Origin: JACQAP01 sp035548375
GTDB lineage: Bacteria; Pseudomonadota; Gammaproteobacteria; Burkholderiales; JACQAP01
Length of the DNA stretch: 64,000 nucleotides
NCBI GenBank assembly: GCA_035548375.1
Contig: DASZTG010000008.1
Span: 20,505 to 84,504, forward strand
Direction of reading: 5' to 3'
In this document: positions 8,742 to 16,281 of the stretch, one piece after another
Layout of the letters: the number at the start of each line of letters is the position of its first letter
Position numbering within the stretch: position 1 is the stretch's first letter
Translations under genes and position numbers: made by a program
The notes under the pieces: generated by a model
Told to the model about the DNA's origin: nothing
The model's database searches: none
Seen by the model: the letters and a program-made list of their open reading frames with translations, nothing else

Positions 8742-10033
8742 TGTCCGCGATCGAAAACATTTCCCCCGTCGATACCGGCATGCTGCGCTTTACCAGCGCC
8801 GGCAGCGTCGACGACGGCAAGAGCACGCTCATCGGCCGGCTGTTGTTCGATACCAAGGCGATCTTCGAGGACCAGTTGTCCTCCATTGAAAAATCCAGCC
8901 AGCGCCGCGGACAGGCGAATATCGATTTGTCGTTGCTGACGGACGGCCTGCTGGCCGAGCGCGAGCAGGGCATCACCATCGACGTGGCCTACCGCTACTT
9001 CGCCACGCCGTCCCGCAAGTTCATCATCGCGGACACGCCGGGACACGAGCAATACACGCGCAACATGGTCACCGGGGCTTCGACCGCGGACCTGGCCATC
9101 GTGCTGGTCGACGCCCGCAAGGGCTTGCTCACGCAATCGCGGCGCCACGCTTATATCGCCAGCCTGCTGCGCATCCCGCACCTCGTGCTGGCGGTCAACA
9201 AGATGGACCTCGTTGGCTATTCGCAGGACACGTTCGAGGCCATTCGCAACGCCTTCGCCGATTTCTCGCGCGACATGGGATTTCATCGCATCGACGCACT
9301 GCCGATGTCGGCCCTGCTCGGCGACATGGTCGTGGACCGTGGGGACAAGCTCGCGTGGTATCGCGGACCGACCCTGCTGGAAATCCTCGAAGGCGCGGAG
9401 GTCGCGCGCTCCGCCGTACACGGAAGCCTCTTCTTTCCGGTGCAACTGGTGGCGCGCCCCGGCGACAGTGGGGTGGAAGGCGCTCGCGGCTACGCGGGTC
9501 GCATCGAATCCGGCTCGGTGGCTGTCGGCGACGCGGTCACCGTCCTGCCTTCAGGGCAGCAGTCCACGGTCCGCGCAATCCGCACGTTCGACGGCGAGCT
9601 TGCCGCCGCGCAGGCGCCGCAGTCCGTGACGATCGTGCTCGAAGACCAGCTCGACATCTCGCGCGGCGAGGTCATCGTCGCCAGCGGCAGCGCGACTGCC
9701 GTTGCCAGGGAATTCGAGGCCACGCTGTGCTGGCTGGCGACCGAGCCCTTCAATCGCAGCCGGCGCTATTTGATCAAGCAGGGTACGCGCGTGGTAAAGG
9801 CGCTGCTCGATTCGCCGAAATTCAGGATAGACGTCAATACGATGGCACAGCAGCCGGCCGACTCGTTTGCGCTGAACGACATCGGGCGCGTGGCGGTCAA
9901 GACGGCACAACCGATAGCCTTCGAGCCTTATCGCATCAACAGGTCGGCGGGGAGCTTCATCGTCATCGACGAGAGCAGCAACAATACGGTTGCGGCCGGC
10001 CTCATCGAACAGCAGCAGGCACACACCAAATGA
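8741..10033 (+). CDS. cysN: Sulfate adenylyltransferase subunit 1 (GTPase)
   Basis: CysN is the EF-Tu-like GTPase whose GTP hydrolysis drives APS synthesis by CysD. The 430 residues contain the G1 loop GSVDDGKSTL (about 21-30), G3 DTPGHEQYTRNM (about 97), G4 NKMD (about 151), and the beta-barrel domains II-III. The length fits stand-alone CysN with no fused APS kinase domain, so no CysC activity is present. The ATG overlaps the cysD stop, and its own stop overlaps the ferredoxin ATG. The product is cytoplasmic and forms a heteromer with CysD. Confidence 0.95.
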   Translation: MSAIENISPVDTGMLRFTSAGSVDDGKSTLIGRLLFDTKAIFEDQLSSIEKSSQRRGQANIDLSLLTDGLLAEREQGITIDVAYRYFATPSRKFIIADTPGHEQYTRNMVTGASTADLAIVLVDARKGLLTQSRRHAYIASLLRIPHLVLAVNKMDLVGYSQDTFEAIRNAFADFSRDMGFHRIDALPMSALLGDMVVDRGDKLAWYRGPTLLEILEGAEVARSAVHGSLFFPVQLVARPGDSGVEGARGYAGRIESGSVAVGDAVTVLPSGQQSTVRAIRTFDGELAAAQAPQSVTIVLEDQLDISRGEVIVASGSATAVAREFEATLCWLATEPFNRSRRYLIKQGTRVVKALLDSPKFRIDVNTMAQQPADSFALNDIGRVAVKTAQPIAFEPYRINRSAGSFIVIDESSNNTVAAGLIEQQQAHTK

Positions 10034-10356
10034 CCTACGTAGTGACCGAATCCTGCATCAACTGCAAGCACACCGACTGCGTCGACGTGTGTCCCGTCGA
10101 TTGCTTCGTCGAAGGTCCGAATTTCCTGGCGATCGATCCGGACAACTGCATCGATTGCAGCCTTTGCGTGGCCGAATGCCCGGTGAATGCGATATTTGCC
10201 GAGGATGACGTGCCGGAAGACCAGAAGGACTTCATTCGCATCAACGCCGAGGCCGCGAAGACCTGGGCGGCAATCACCGAGAAAAAGCCCGCCCCGGCCG
10301 ATGCCGACCATTGGGCGACGGTGAAGGACAAGCGCGCCCTGCTGGAGGCGGCGTAG
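10030..10356 (+). CDS. fdxA: 7Fe-type ferredoxin FdxA
   Basis: These 108 residues have two clustered cysteine motifs, CINCKHTDCVDVCPVDC near the N-terminus and CIDCSLCVAECP at about 40-51. That is the [3Fe-4S]/[4Fe-4S] pattern of FdxA (FdI) ferredoxins, and the length is normal. It is co-translated with cysN (ATGA overlap) and followed by cobA with a 1-bp overlap. Its position in the operon suggests it feeds electrons to CysI and/or CysH, since no NADPH flavoprotein subunit is encoded. That role is inference; the family assignment is firm. Confidence 0.9.
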   Translation: MTYVVTESCINCKHTDCVDVCPVDCFVEGPNFLAIDPDNCIDCSLCVAECPVNAIFAEDDVPEDQKDFIRINAEAAKTWAAITEKKPAPADADHWATVKDKRALLEAA

Positions 10357-11135
10357 TGGGCAAGGTCTATCTCGTCGGCGCGGGACCCGGTGCCGTCGAC
10401 CTGATCACGGTGCGGGGCGCGGCATTGCTTGCGCGGGCGGACATCGTTTTCCACGATGCGCTCGTGGCACCCGAGACGCTTGCCCTTGCCGCGAAGGCAA
10501 AGCTGGTGGCCGTCGGCAAGCGCTGCAGCCGGATATCCACGGACCAGCGCTTCATCAATCGCAACCTGGTCGAGGCCGCCGCGAAATACGGAGTCGTCGT
10601 GCGCCTCAAGGGCGGCGATCCCATGCTCTTTGGACGCGCGCAGGAGGAGATCGACGCATTGGCGGCTGCCGGCATCGAGTTCGAAATCGTGCCGGGCGTC
10701 ACCGCCGCGCTCGCGGGCAGCGCGGAGATCGGCGTTTCGCTGACGCGGCGTGGCGTCAGCCGCAGCGTCGTGTTTGCCACGCCGCGAGTTGGCGAGGGCG
10801 AAGAGACCGCGGACTGGGCGCCTGCCGTGGCCAATGGCGATACCGCGGTGCTGTACATGGCGGCGGGTCAGGCGGTGGCGATCGCGGCCGTGCTCGAGGC
10901 GCACGGCATGTCGCCCTCCACGCCCGTTGTCATCGTCGAGAACGCGTCCCTGTCCGGCGTGCGCAGGATCGGCAGCACGCTGCGCGGATTGCGCGAAGGC
11001 GTCGCGGACGGGCTTGCCGGCCCCGCGCTGCTTCTGCTGGGCGACGTCTTGCGCGCGCAGGCGCACCTGCTCGTTAGCCAGGCATCGCTCGCCGCCGGGC
11101 ATGCGGACGGCCCGTTGCCGCGCCGCGAAGCCTGA
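10356..11135 (+). CDS. cobA: Uroporphyrinogen-III C-methyltransferase (SUMT)
   Basis: This enzyme methylates uroporphyrinogen III at C2 and C7 with SAM to give precorrin-2, the first committed step to siroheme, the CysI cofactor. The 259 residues show the N-terminal GAGPGAVDLIT loop, the VRLKGGDPMLFGR motif at about 80, and GVTAALAGSAEIGVSLTRRG at about 112. Only the methyltransferase domain is present; the CysG dehydrogenase/chelatase half is absent. The GTG at 10356 overlaps the ferredoxin stop (TAGTG). It is the last gene before a strong terminator, so siroheme supply is tied to the reductive operon. Confidence 0.93.
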   Translation: MGKVYLVGAGPGAVDLITVRGAALLARADIVFHDALVAPETLALAAKAKLVAVGKRCSRISTDQRFINRNLVEAAAKYGVVVRLKGGDPMLFGRAQEEIDALAAAGIEFEIVPGVTAALAGSAEIGVSLTRRGVSRSVVFATPRVGEGEETADWAPAVANGDTAVLYMAAGQAVAIAAVLEAHGMSPSTPVVIVENASLSGVRRIGSTLRGLREGVADGLAGPALLLLGDVLRAQAHLLVSQASLAAGHADGPLPRREA

Positions 11136-11157
11136 AATTCGCGCGCGGCAAATACGC

Positions 11158-11181
11158 AAGGCCGGCTCTCGCCGGCCTTTT
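11158..11181 (+). terminator. Terminator of the cysI-cobA operon
   Basis: The stem AAGGCCGGC / GCCGGCCTT has a TCTC loop and is followed by a T run (11178-11181). It ends the reductive sulfur operon 22 bp after cobA. Confidence 0.85.
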
Positions 11182-11195
11182 GGTTTCTATCCGTA

Positions 11196-11245
11196 TATTC
11201 AATATAAAAATAACAAAGTAAATTTATATTATTTCCAAATATAAT
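11196..11245 (+). promoter_or_regulatory. Promoter of the sulfate-transport operon with candidate CysB site
   Basis: A strongly A/T-rich block contains TATTCAATATAAAAATAAC (11196-11214), related to the block upstream of TauE. Downstream is a consensus TATAAT (11240-11245). The hexamer 17 bp upstream of this -10 (AGTAAA) is unlike TTGACA, as expected for a promoter that needs an activator such as CysB. The activator assignment is inference. Confidence 0.5.
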
Positions 11246-11270
11246 GACCGACGGGTAATTTCCACCCCTG

Positions 11271-11338
11271 GTTTCGTCACCTCCTTGGCGACATGGACAA
11301 CGCCGGCTCTCAGGCCGGCGTCTTTTTGGCGACGAAAC
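11271..11338 (+). promoter_or_regulatory. Structured 5' leader with an embedded terminator hairpin
   Basis: Between the -10 (11240-11245) and the ATG of the sulfate-binding protein (11350) lies a hairpin CGCCGGC-TCTCAG-GCCGGCG followed by TCTTTTT (11301-11327). It has the form of an intrinsic terminator but sits inside the leader. It is enclosed by an 8-bp inverted repeat, GTTTCGTC (11271-11278) with GACGAAAC (11331-11338). The nested arrangement resembles an attenuator or cis-regulatory RNA; no known riboswitch class was recognised. Confidence 0.5.
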
Positions 11339-11349
11339 GAAAGGGAGAA

Positions 11350-12342
11350 ATGATTCGCAAGTTGCTAGTCGGGGTGCTGTTGTCCGTGGGGGCGCCGTTC
11401 GCCACGGCCGGCGTGGCGATATTGAACGTGTCCTACGACGTGACCCGCGAGTTCTACCGGGATTTCGACGCCGCGTTCGTGGAGTACTGGAAGGCCCAGT
11501 CGGGCGAGACCGTCTCGGTCAACCAGTCGCACGGCGGCTCCAGCAGGCAGGCCCGTGCGGTGCTCGACGGCCTCGACGCGGACGTCGTGACGATGAACCA
11601 GGCGAACGACATCGACCTGCTGGCCGAGCGCGGTCGCCTGGTCGCACGCGACTGGGCGAAGCGCTTGCCGCACAACGGCGCGCCCTATACCTCCACCACG
11701 CTGTTCCTCGTGCGCAAGGGCAATCCGAAGCACATCCGCGACTGGGACGATCTCGTGCGCCCGGGAACATCAGTGGTACTTCCCAATCCGAAGACGTCGG
11801 GCAATGGCCGCTACGGCTACCTCGCGGCCTGGGGCTACGTTGTCAAGAAGGGTGGGAGCGAGCAGCAGGCCCGCGATTTCGTCACCCGCCTGTTCCGCAA
11901 CGTGCCCATCCTTGACGTCGGCGGACGCGGCGCCACCACCACTTTCGTCCAGCGCGGCATCGGCGACGTGCTGGTGACCTTCGAGAACGAGGTGCACCTC
12001 ATCCGCAAGGAGCTCGGCGACGCCTTCGAAGTGGTCTACCCGTCGCTCAGCATCGAGGCCGAGAATCCCGTCGCGGTGGTGGACAGGGTCGTCGACAAGC
12101 GCGGCACCCGCAAGGTCGCGACTGCATACCTCGAGTACCTGTATTCCGATACCGGCCAGCGCCTGGCTGCCCGGCATTTCTTCCGCCCCCGGGATGCCCG
12201 CATCCTGGCCGAGCATGCCGGCACTTTCGGCAAGACGACCGAACTCTTCACTGTCGAGGAGGTATTCGGCGGGTGGAAGAACGCCCAGGCCGTCCATTTC
12301 AGCGACGGCGGCAACTTCGACCAGATCTACCAAGCGAAATAA
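11350..12342 (+). CDS. Periplasmic sulfate-binding protein 1
   Basis: This is the solute-binding component of a sulfate/thiosulfate ABC transporter. The 330 residues start with a cleavable signal peptide (MIRKLLVGVLLSVGAPFATAG), then AILNVSYDVTREFY. The sulfate-binding motifs are NQSHGGSSRQARAVLDGLDA (about 58-77) and NPKTSGNGRYGYLAAWGY (about 142-159). The start is set by the GGGAGA sequence just before the ATG at 11350. It is a paralog of the protein at 14094-15104 (same motifs, moderate identity). As first gene of the transport unit it lies behind the structured leader, and DUF2292 follows 13 bp later. Confidence 0.9.
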   Translation: MIRKLLVGVLLSVGAPFATAGVAILNVSYDVTREFYRDFDAAFVEYWKAQSGETVSVNQSHGGSSRQARAVLDGLDADVVTMNQANDIDLLAERGRLVARDWAKRLPHNGAPYTSTTLFLVRKGNPKHIRDWDDLVRPGTSVVLPNPKTSGNGRYGYLAAWGYVVKKGGSEQQARDFVTRLFRNVPILDVGGRGATTTFVQRGIGDVLVTFENEVHLIRKELGDAFEVVYPSLSIEAENPVAVVDRVVDKRGTRKVATAYLEYLYSDTGQRLAARHFFRPRDARILAEHAGTFGKTTELFTVEEVFGGWKNAQAVHFSDGGNFDQIYQAK

Positions 12343-12355
12343 CAAGGCAATCAAC

Positions 12356-12577
12356 ATGGCCGACAACGAACGCAACCACGCCGCGGACATCCCGCAAGCC
12401 AGGACGCTTCCGCCCGAGATCGAGAAGGAAATCCTGCGCGCCATCGCGAAGATCGACTACGGCTCCATCGAAGTCGTCGTGCATGACGGCAGGGTGGTGC
12501 AGATCGAGTGTAGGGAGAAGATCCGCGTCGTGCGCGACGATTCCGGTCGCAACGGCGCGATACGCCAGATTCGCTAG
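12356..12577 (+). CDS. YezD-type DUF2292 small protein
   Basis: These 73 residues match the DUF2292 (YezD) family: ...EIEKEILRAIAKIDYGSIEV, then VVHDGRVVQIECREKIR. Members are repeatedly found beside sulfur-assimilation genes and have no known biochemical role. There is no signal peptide, and a short charged N-terminal extension precedes the domain. It follows sulfate-binding protein 1 after 13 bp and is probably on the same transcript. The next 126 bp before the porin contain no further gene that I can support. Confidence 0.8.
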   Translation: MADNERNHAADIPQARTLPPEIEKEILRAIAKIDYGSIEVVVHDGRVVQIECREKIRVVRDDSGRNGAIRQIR

Positions 12578-12703
12578 CGGCCCGCAGCGGGCGCGAAGCG
12601 CGGGTGACCAGGCAACTGGAACCACACAATCCATGACACCAGCACACAGACCTGACCGGATCACCGGAAGGCTCCGCCATTTTTCACAAAGGGAGTTTTC
12701 CAA

Positions 12704-14083
12704 ATGCATCCGATCCGGACCCGGATCCTGGCCGGCGCGCTCGCAACCGGCGCCGCCCTGGCTTCGAATTTCGCCCTGGCCGACGACGACGTCACGCAAT
12801 TGAAGGAACAATTGAACGAGCTGGACCAGAAAATCCGCATCCTGCAAAGGCAGCAGGAACTGGACAAGGAGGCCGCGGCCGCGCGCGCCAAGGAGACGCC
12901 GACCGTGTCCACGGGCAAGGACGGCTTCTGGCTGAAATCCGCCGACAATTCCTACCAGATTCGCATCGGCGGCATCATCCAGGCCGACAGCCACTGGTAT
13001 CCGGATTTGACCGCGCCGCCGGGCGGCACGGCGAACAATTTCCTCATGCGCAAGGTGCGACCGGTGCTCGAGGGAACCTTCCTCGACAACATCGGTTTTC
13101 GGTTGATGCCGGACTTCGGCAACGGCACCACGGTGCTGCAGGATGCCTACGTCGAATTGCGGCTGGACCGGGCGTTCAACATCCGCGCCGGCAAGTACAA
13201 ACCGCCGATCGGGCTCGAACGCCTGCAGCTCGATTCCGAAACCGAGTTCGTCGAGCGCGGCTTGCCGACCAACCTCGCGCCCAACCGTGACATCGGCGTG
13301 CAGCTGGGCGGCAGCGTTCTGTCGGATACGTTGTCGTACCAGGTCGGCGTATTCAACGGCAATACCGACAACAGCACCACTGACGGGGATACCAACGACC
13401 AGAAGGACGTCCTGGCGCGACTGTTCGCCGAACCATTCCGCAACGGCGGCAGCTGGCTCAAGGGACTCGGCATCGGCATCGCGTACGGCACCGGTGTGCA
13501 GCAGGGCACGGTGGCGAACTCGAACCTTGCCACCTACAAGACCGTCGGGCAATTGAACTTCTTCAGCTTCAGCGCCGGAGCGTATGCAGACGGCGAACGC
13601 ACCAAGCTCTCACCACAACTCTATTACTACGTAGGGCCGTTCGGCCTGCTGGGCGAATACATCGATTCGAGCCAGAAGGTCTCCCGTGCCGCCAGCCGCC
13701 AGCAGGATTTCGATAGCCGAGCCTGGCAGGTGAACACCTACTGGGTGGTGACGGGCGAAGACGCGTCGTTCCGCAACCCGGATCCACGCCATCCTTATTC
13801 AGGGAAGGCACCGGGGCTAGGCGCAGTCGAGCTCGTGGCCCGCTATGGCGTGCAGACTATCAACGCGTCGGCATTCGCGGGCAGCGCGACGACGCGGCTG
13901 GCGGATCCGAACGCCTCCGCCCGCGAGGCGCGCGACGCCGGCATCGGCGTGAACTGGTACTTCAATCGCAACTTCAAGATCCAGCTCAACTACGACCAGA
14001 CCGAGTTCGACGGTGGCGCCGCCGGAGGTAAGGACCAGCCGACCGAGAAGGCCGTCTTCACCCGCCTGCAGGCCAATTTCTGA
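12704..14083 (+). CDS. OprO/OprP-like outer-membrane anion porin
   Basis: A 459-residue outer-membrane protein. It has a signal peptide (about 1-26, ...ASNFALA), a short coiled-coil-like region (DVTQLKEQLNELDQKIRILQ) that in this family precedes the barrel, and then a phosphate-selective-porin-type barrel with YQIRIGGIIQADSHWY, AYVELRLDRAFNIRAGKYK and a C-terminal phenylalanine (...RLQANF). The family includes phosphate- and polyphosphate-selective OprP/OprO. Its place between two sulfate-binding protein genes suggests a role in sulfate entry, by inference. GGGAG lies just upstream of the ATG. Confidence 0.85.
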   Translation: MHPIRTRILAGALATGAALASNFALADDDVTQLKEQLNELDQKIRILQRQQELDKEAAAARAKETPTVSTGKDGFWLKSADNSYQIRIGGIIQADSHWYPDLTAPPGGTANNFLMRKVRPVLEGTFLDNIGFRLMPDFGNGTTVLQDAYVELRLDRAFNIRAGKYKPPIGLERLQLDSETEFVERGLPTNLAPNRDIGVQLGGSVLSDTLSYQVGVFNGNTDNSTTDGDTNDQKDVLARLFAEPFRNGGSWLKGLGIGIAYGTGVQQGTVANSNLATYKTVGQLNFFSFSAGAYADGERTKLSPQLYYYVGPFGLLGEYIDSSQKVSRAASRQQDFDSRAWQVNTYWVVTGEDASFRNPDPRHPYSGKAPGLGAVELVARYGVQTINASAFAGSATTRLADPNASAREARDAGIGVNWYFNRNFKIQLNYDQTEFDGGAAGGKDQPTEKAVFTRLQANF

Positions 14084-14093
14084 GGGAATGCAC

Positions 14094-15104
14094 ATGCAAT
14101 CGCTGAACAGGTCCATTGCAAGAATCCTGGTTGCGGCACTTCTCGTTGCGGTCGCATTGCCCCTGCGGGCCGACGTGGCGCTGCTCAACGTGTCATACGA
14201 CCCGACGCGGGAGTTGTATCAGGAGTTCAACGCTGCCTTCGCCAAGTACTGGGAAGCGAAGGAGAAGGAAAAGGTCGTGGTCAGGCAATCCCACGGCGGC
14301 TCCGGCAAGCAGGCGCGGACCGTCATCGACGGGCTCGACGCCGACGTCGTCACATTGGCGCTTGCCTATGACGTCGACGAGATCGCGGCGAAGGGGAAGC
14401 TGCTTCCGGCCGGGTGGCAGAAGCGCCTTCCCAACAACAGCGCCCCGTACACGTCGACCATCGTCTTCCTCGTGCGCAAGGGCAATCCCAAGCACATCAA
14501 GGACTGGGACGACATCGCCAAGCCGGGAGTTTCCGTCATTACGCCCAACCCGAAGACGTCGGGCGGTGCGCGCTGGAATTATCTCGCCGCCTGGGGCTAT
14601 GCGCTGAAGGCCAGCGGCAACGACGAGGCCAAGGCACGCGACTTCGTGTCCAGGCTCTACAGGAATGTGCCGGTGCTCGATTCCGGCGCGCGCGGAGCCA
14701 CCACGACTTTCGTCGAGCGCGGCATCGGCGACGTGCTGCTGGCGTGGGAGAACGAAGCCTTCCTCGCCGTCAAGGAACTCGGTCCCGGCAAGGTCGACGT
14801 GGTCGTGCCCTCGGTCAGCATTCTCGCCGAACCACCGGTCAGCGTGGTCGACAAGGTCGCATCGAGGCATGGCACCACCAAGGTCGCACAGGCCTACCTG
14901 GAATATCTCTACAGCGACGAGGGCCAGGACATCGCGGGCAGGAATTTCTATCGGCCTACCAACCCGAAAATCGCCGAGAAATACGCTTCGCAGTTCCCGA
15001 AGGTGGCGTTGTTCCGCGTCGACGAGGTCTTCGGCGGCTGGCAGAAGGCGCAGAAGACGCACTTCGCGGACGGCGGAGTCTTCGACCAGATTTTCCAGAA
15101 GTAA
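14094..15104 (+). CDS. sbp: Periplasmic sulfate-binding protein 2
   Basis: A second sulfate-binding protein of 336 residues. The signal peptide is about 1-24 (...AVALPLRA), followed by DVALLNVSYDPTRELYQEF. The motifs are RQSHGGSGKQARTVIDGLDA and NPKTSGGARWNYLAAWGYA; these match the classical family signature more closely than paralog 1 (HGGSG and R-W). The ATG at 14094 gives correct spacing from TGAGGGA, while the ATG at 14088 is too close. It is 10 bp downstream of the porin and upstream of DUF2325, so it probably works with CysTWA in the same operon. Confidence 0.93.
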   Translation: MQSLNRSIARILVAALLVAVALPLRADVALLNVSYDPTRELYQEFNAAFAKYWEAKEKEKVVVRQSHGGSGKQARTVIDGLDADVVTLALAYDVDEIAAKGKLLPAGWQKRLPNNSAPYTSTIVFLVRKGNPKHIKDWDDIAKPGVSVITPNPKTSGGARWNYLAAWGYALKASGNDEAKARDFVSRLYRNVPVLDSGARGATTTFVERGIGDVLLAWENEAFLAVKELGPGKVDVVVPSVSILAEPPVSVVDKVASRHGTTKVAQAYLEYLYSDEGQDIAGRNFYRPTNPKIAEKYASQFPKVALFRVDEVFGGWQKAQKTHFADGGVFDQIFQK

Positions 15105-15154
15105 GGCGTTGCGGGTCGGCCCCCTGCGGCCCGCCTTTCATCGAGGCGCAAGAC

Positions 15155-15445
15155 ATGAGCGTACTGATCGTTGGCGGCGACTATATCGAGCCCTTGCGGC
15201 GTGAGATTGCGGCACGCGGCGTCGACACGATCCGGCACTGGAGCGGCCGCAAGCCGGGCGACTTGAAGCGGGAAGTTCCGGCGGACACGCGGTTGATCGT
15301 CGTCCTTTGCGACTATGTGAGCCACCAGCTCGCGTTCATGCTGAAGAAGCAAGCCGGGCGTGCGCGCGTGCCGATGCTCTATTCCCGCCGCTCGGCCAGC
15401 GACTTGCGTAGCAAGCTGGAATCGCTTTTGCTCGAAAGCCAATGA
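15155..15445 (+). CDS. DUF2325 domain protein
   Basis: These 96 residues match DUF2325: MSVLIVGGDYIEPLRREIAA, then TIRHWSGRKP, LIVVLCDYVSHQLAFMLKKQ and the VPMLYSRRSASDL segment. The fold is Rossmann-like and the family has no firm function. There is no signal peptide. Its last 4 bp (ATGA) overlap the start of the degenerate EAL gene, so the two are probably co-translated. Its place inside a sulfate ABC-transporter operon suggests a regulatory or sensing partner of the EAL protein; this is inference. Confidence 0.8.
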   Translation: MSVLIVGGDYIEPLRREIAARGVDTIRHWSGRKPGDLKREVPADTRLIVVLCDYVSHQLAFMLKKQAGRARVPMLYSRRSASDLRSKLESLLLESQ

Positions 15446-16275
15446 GCCGGCTCGACGACAAGGACGCGCTGGCGCGCATCCAGGCCGCTACCGATTACCC
15501 GCTGGAGCGAACGGCGGACGGCTGGGTCGTCGGCCATTTCTTCGATTCCCGGCTCGCCAGCGCCTATCAGCCAGTGTTCGACCTCGTCGAGCGGCGCATC
15601 GTCGGCCATGCCGTCTACGTGCGCTGCGGTCCGGCGCCGCGGGAGAAATCTGCGGCGTCGGCAGCCTTGGGTGTCTTCGCCCTGGCAACCGACGACCCGC
15701 TCCTCGTTCGGCTGGACCGCCTTTGCCGGACGGTCCATGCGCTCAACTATTTCGAACGGGCCCCGGACAGCCTGGCGCTTCACCTGGCGGTACAGGCGCG
15801 CCTGCTCGAAAGCGTCAAGGACGGTCATGGCCGCGCGTTCGAGCGCGTGTTGGATTTGATCGGGGTAGAAACGTCCCGCGTAGTGATCGAGATCCCGCCG
15901 GAGCTCAACCGCGATCGCCGCCTGTTCAGGCATGTGACCATGAACTATCGTTCTCGCGGCTATCGCATCGCCTTCACGCATGGCGGGCCCGCGGACGACT
16001 GGACTGCGGAGCTCGGCAGCCTTTATCCCGACATCGTGCGGGTGTCACCGACCGCTTTGCGCCATGCCAACGCGCGGAACGTGGCCGACTCCGCCCATCG
16101 CCTCGGCGCGGTCATCCTGGCGTCGGGCGTCGAAAGCGAGCAGGACGTCACGGCGGCGGTGAGGGCGGGGGCCGACCTGCTGCAAGGCCACTACCTCGCC
16201 GAGCCTGGACGCAACGTCGCCGGCGTCAGCAAGCAGGCGCTGCGCTGGCTACAGCATCAAGGCTGCGCCTGGTAG
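15442..16275 (+). CDS. Degenerate EAL-domain protein in the sulfate operon
   Basis: These 277 residues align with the EAL fold by its framework: SAYQPVFDLVERRIVGHAVYVRC (start), NYRSRGYRIAFTHGGP, and the C-terminal LASGVESEQDVTAAVRAGAD plus LLQGHYLAEP. The catalytic signature is lost. The EAL triad reads A57-V-Y, the DDFG metal motif is replaced by HGGPADD, and DxLKID reads DIVRVS. It therefore should not hydrolyse c-di-GMP and is more likely a ligand-binding or scaffold protein. It is cytoplasmic, with no membrane helix. It is coupled to DUF2325 and ends 6 bp before cysT. Confidence 0.82.
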   Translation: MSRLDDKDALARIQAATDYPLERTADGWVVGHFFDSRLASAYQPVFDLVERRIVGHAVYVRCGPAPREKSAASAALGVFALATDDPLLVRLDRLCRTVHALNYFERAPDSLALHLAVQARLLESVKDGHGRAFERVLDLIGVETSRVVIEIPPELNRDRRLFRHVTMNYRSRGYRIAFTHGGPADDWTAELGSLYPDIVRVSPTALRHANARNVADSAHRLGAVILASGVESEQDVTAAVRAGADLLQGHYLAEPGRNVAGVSKQALRWLQHQGCAW

Positions 16276-16281
16276 GCGTCC

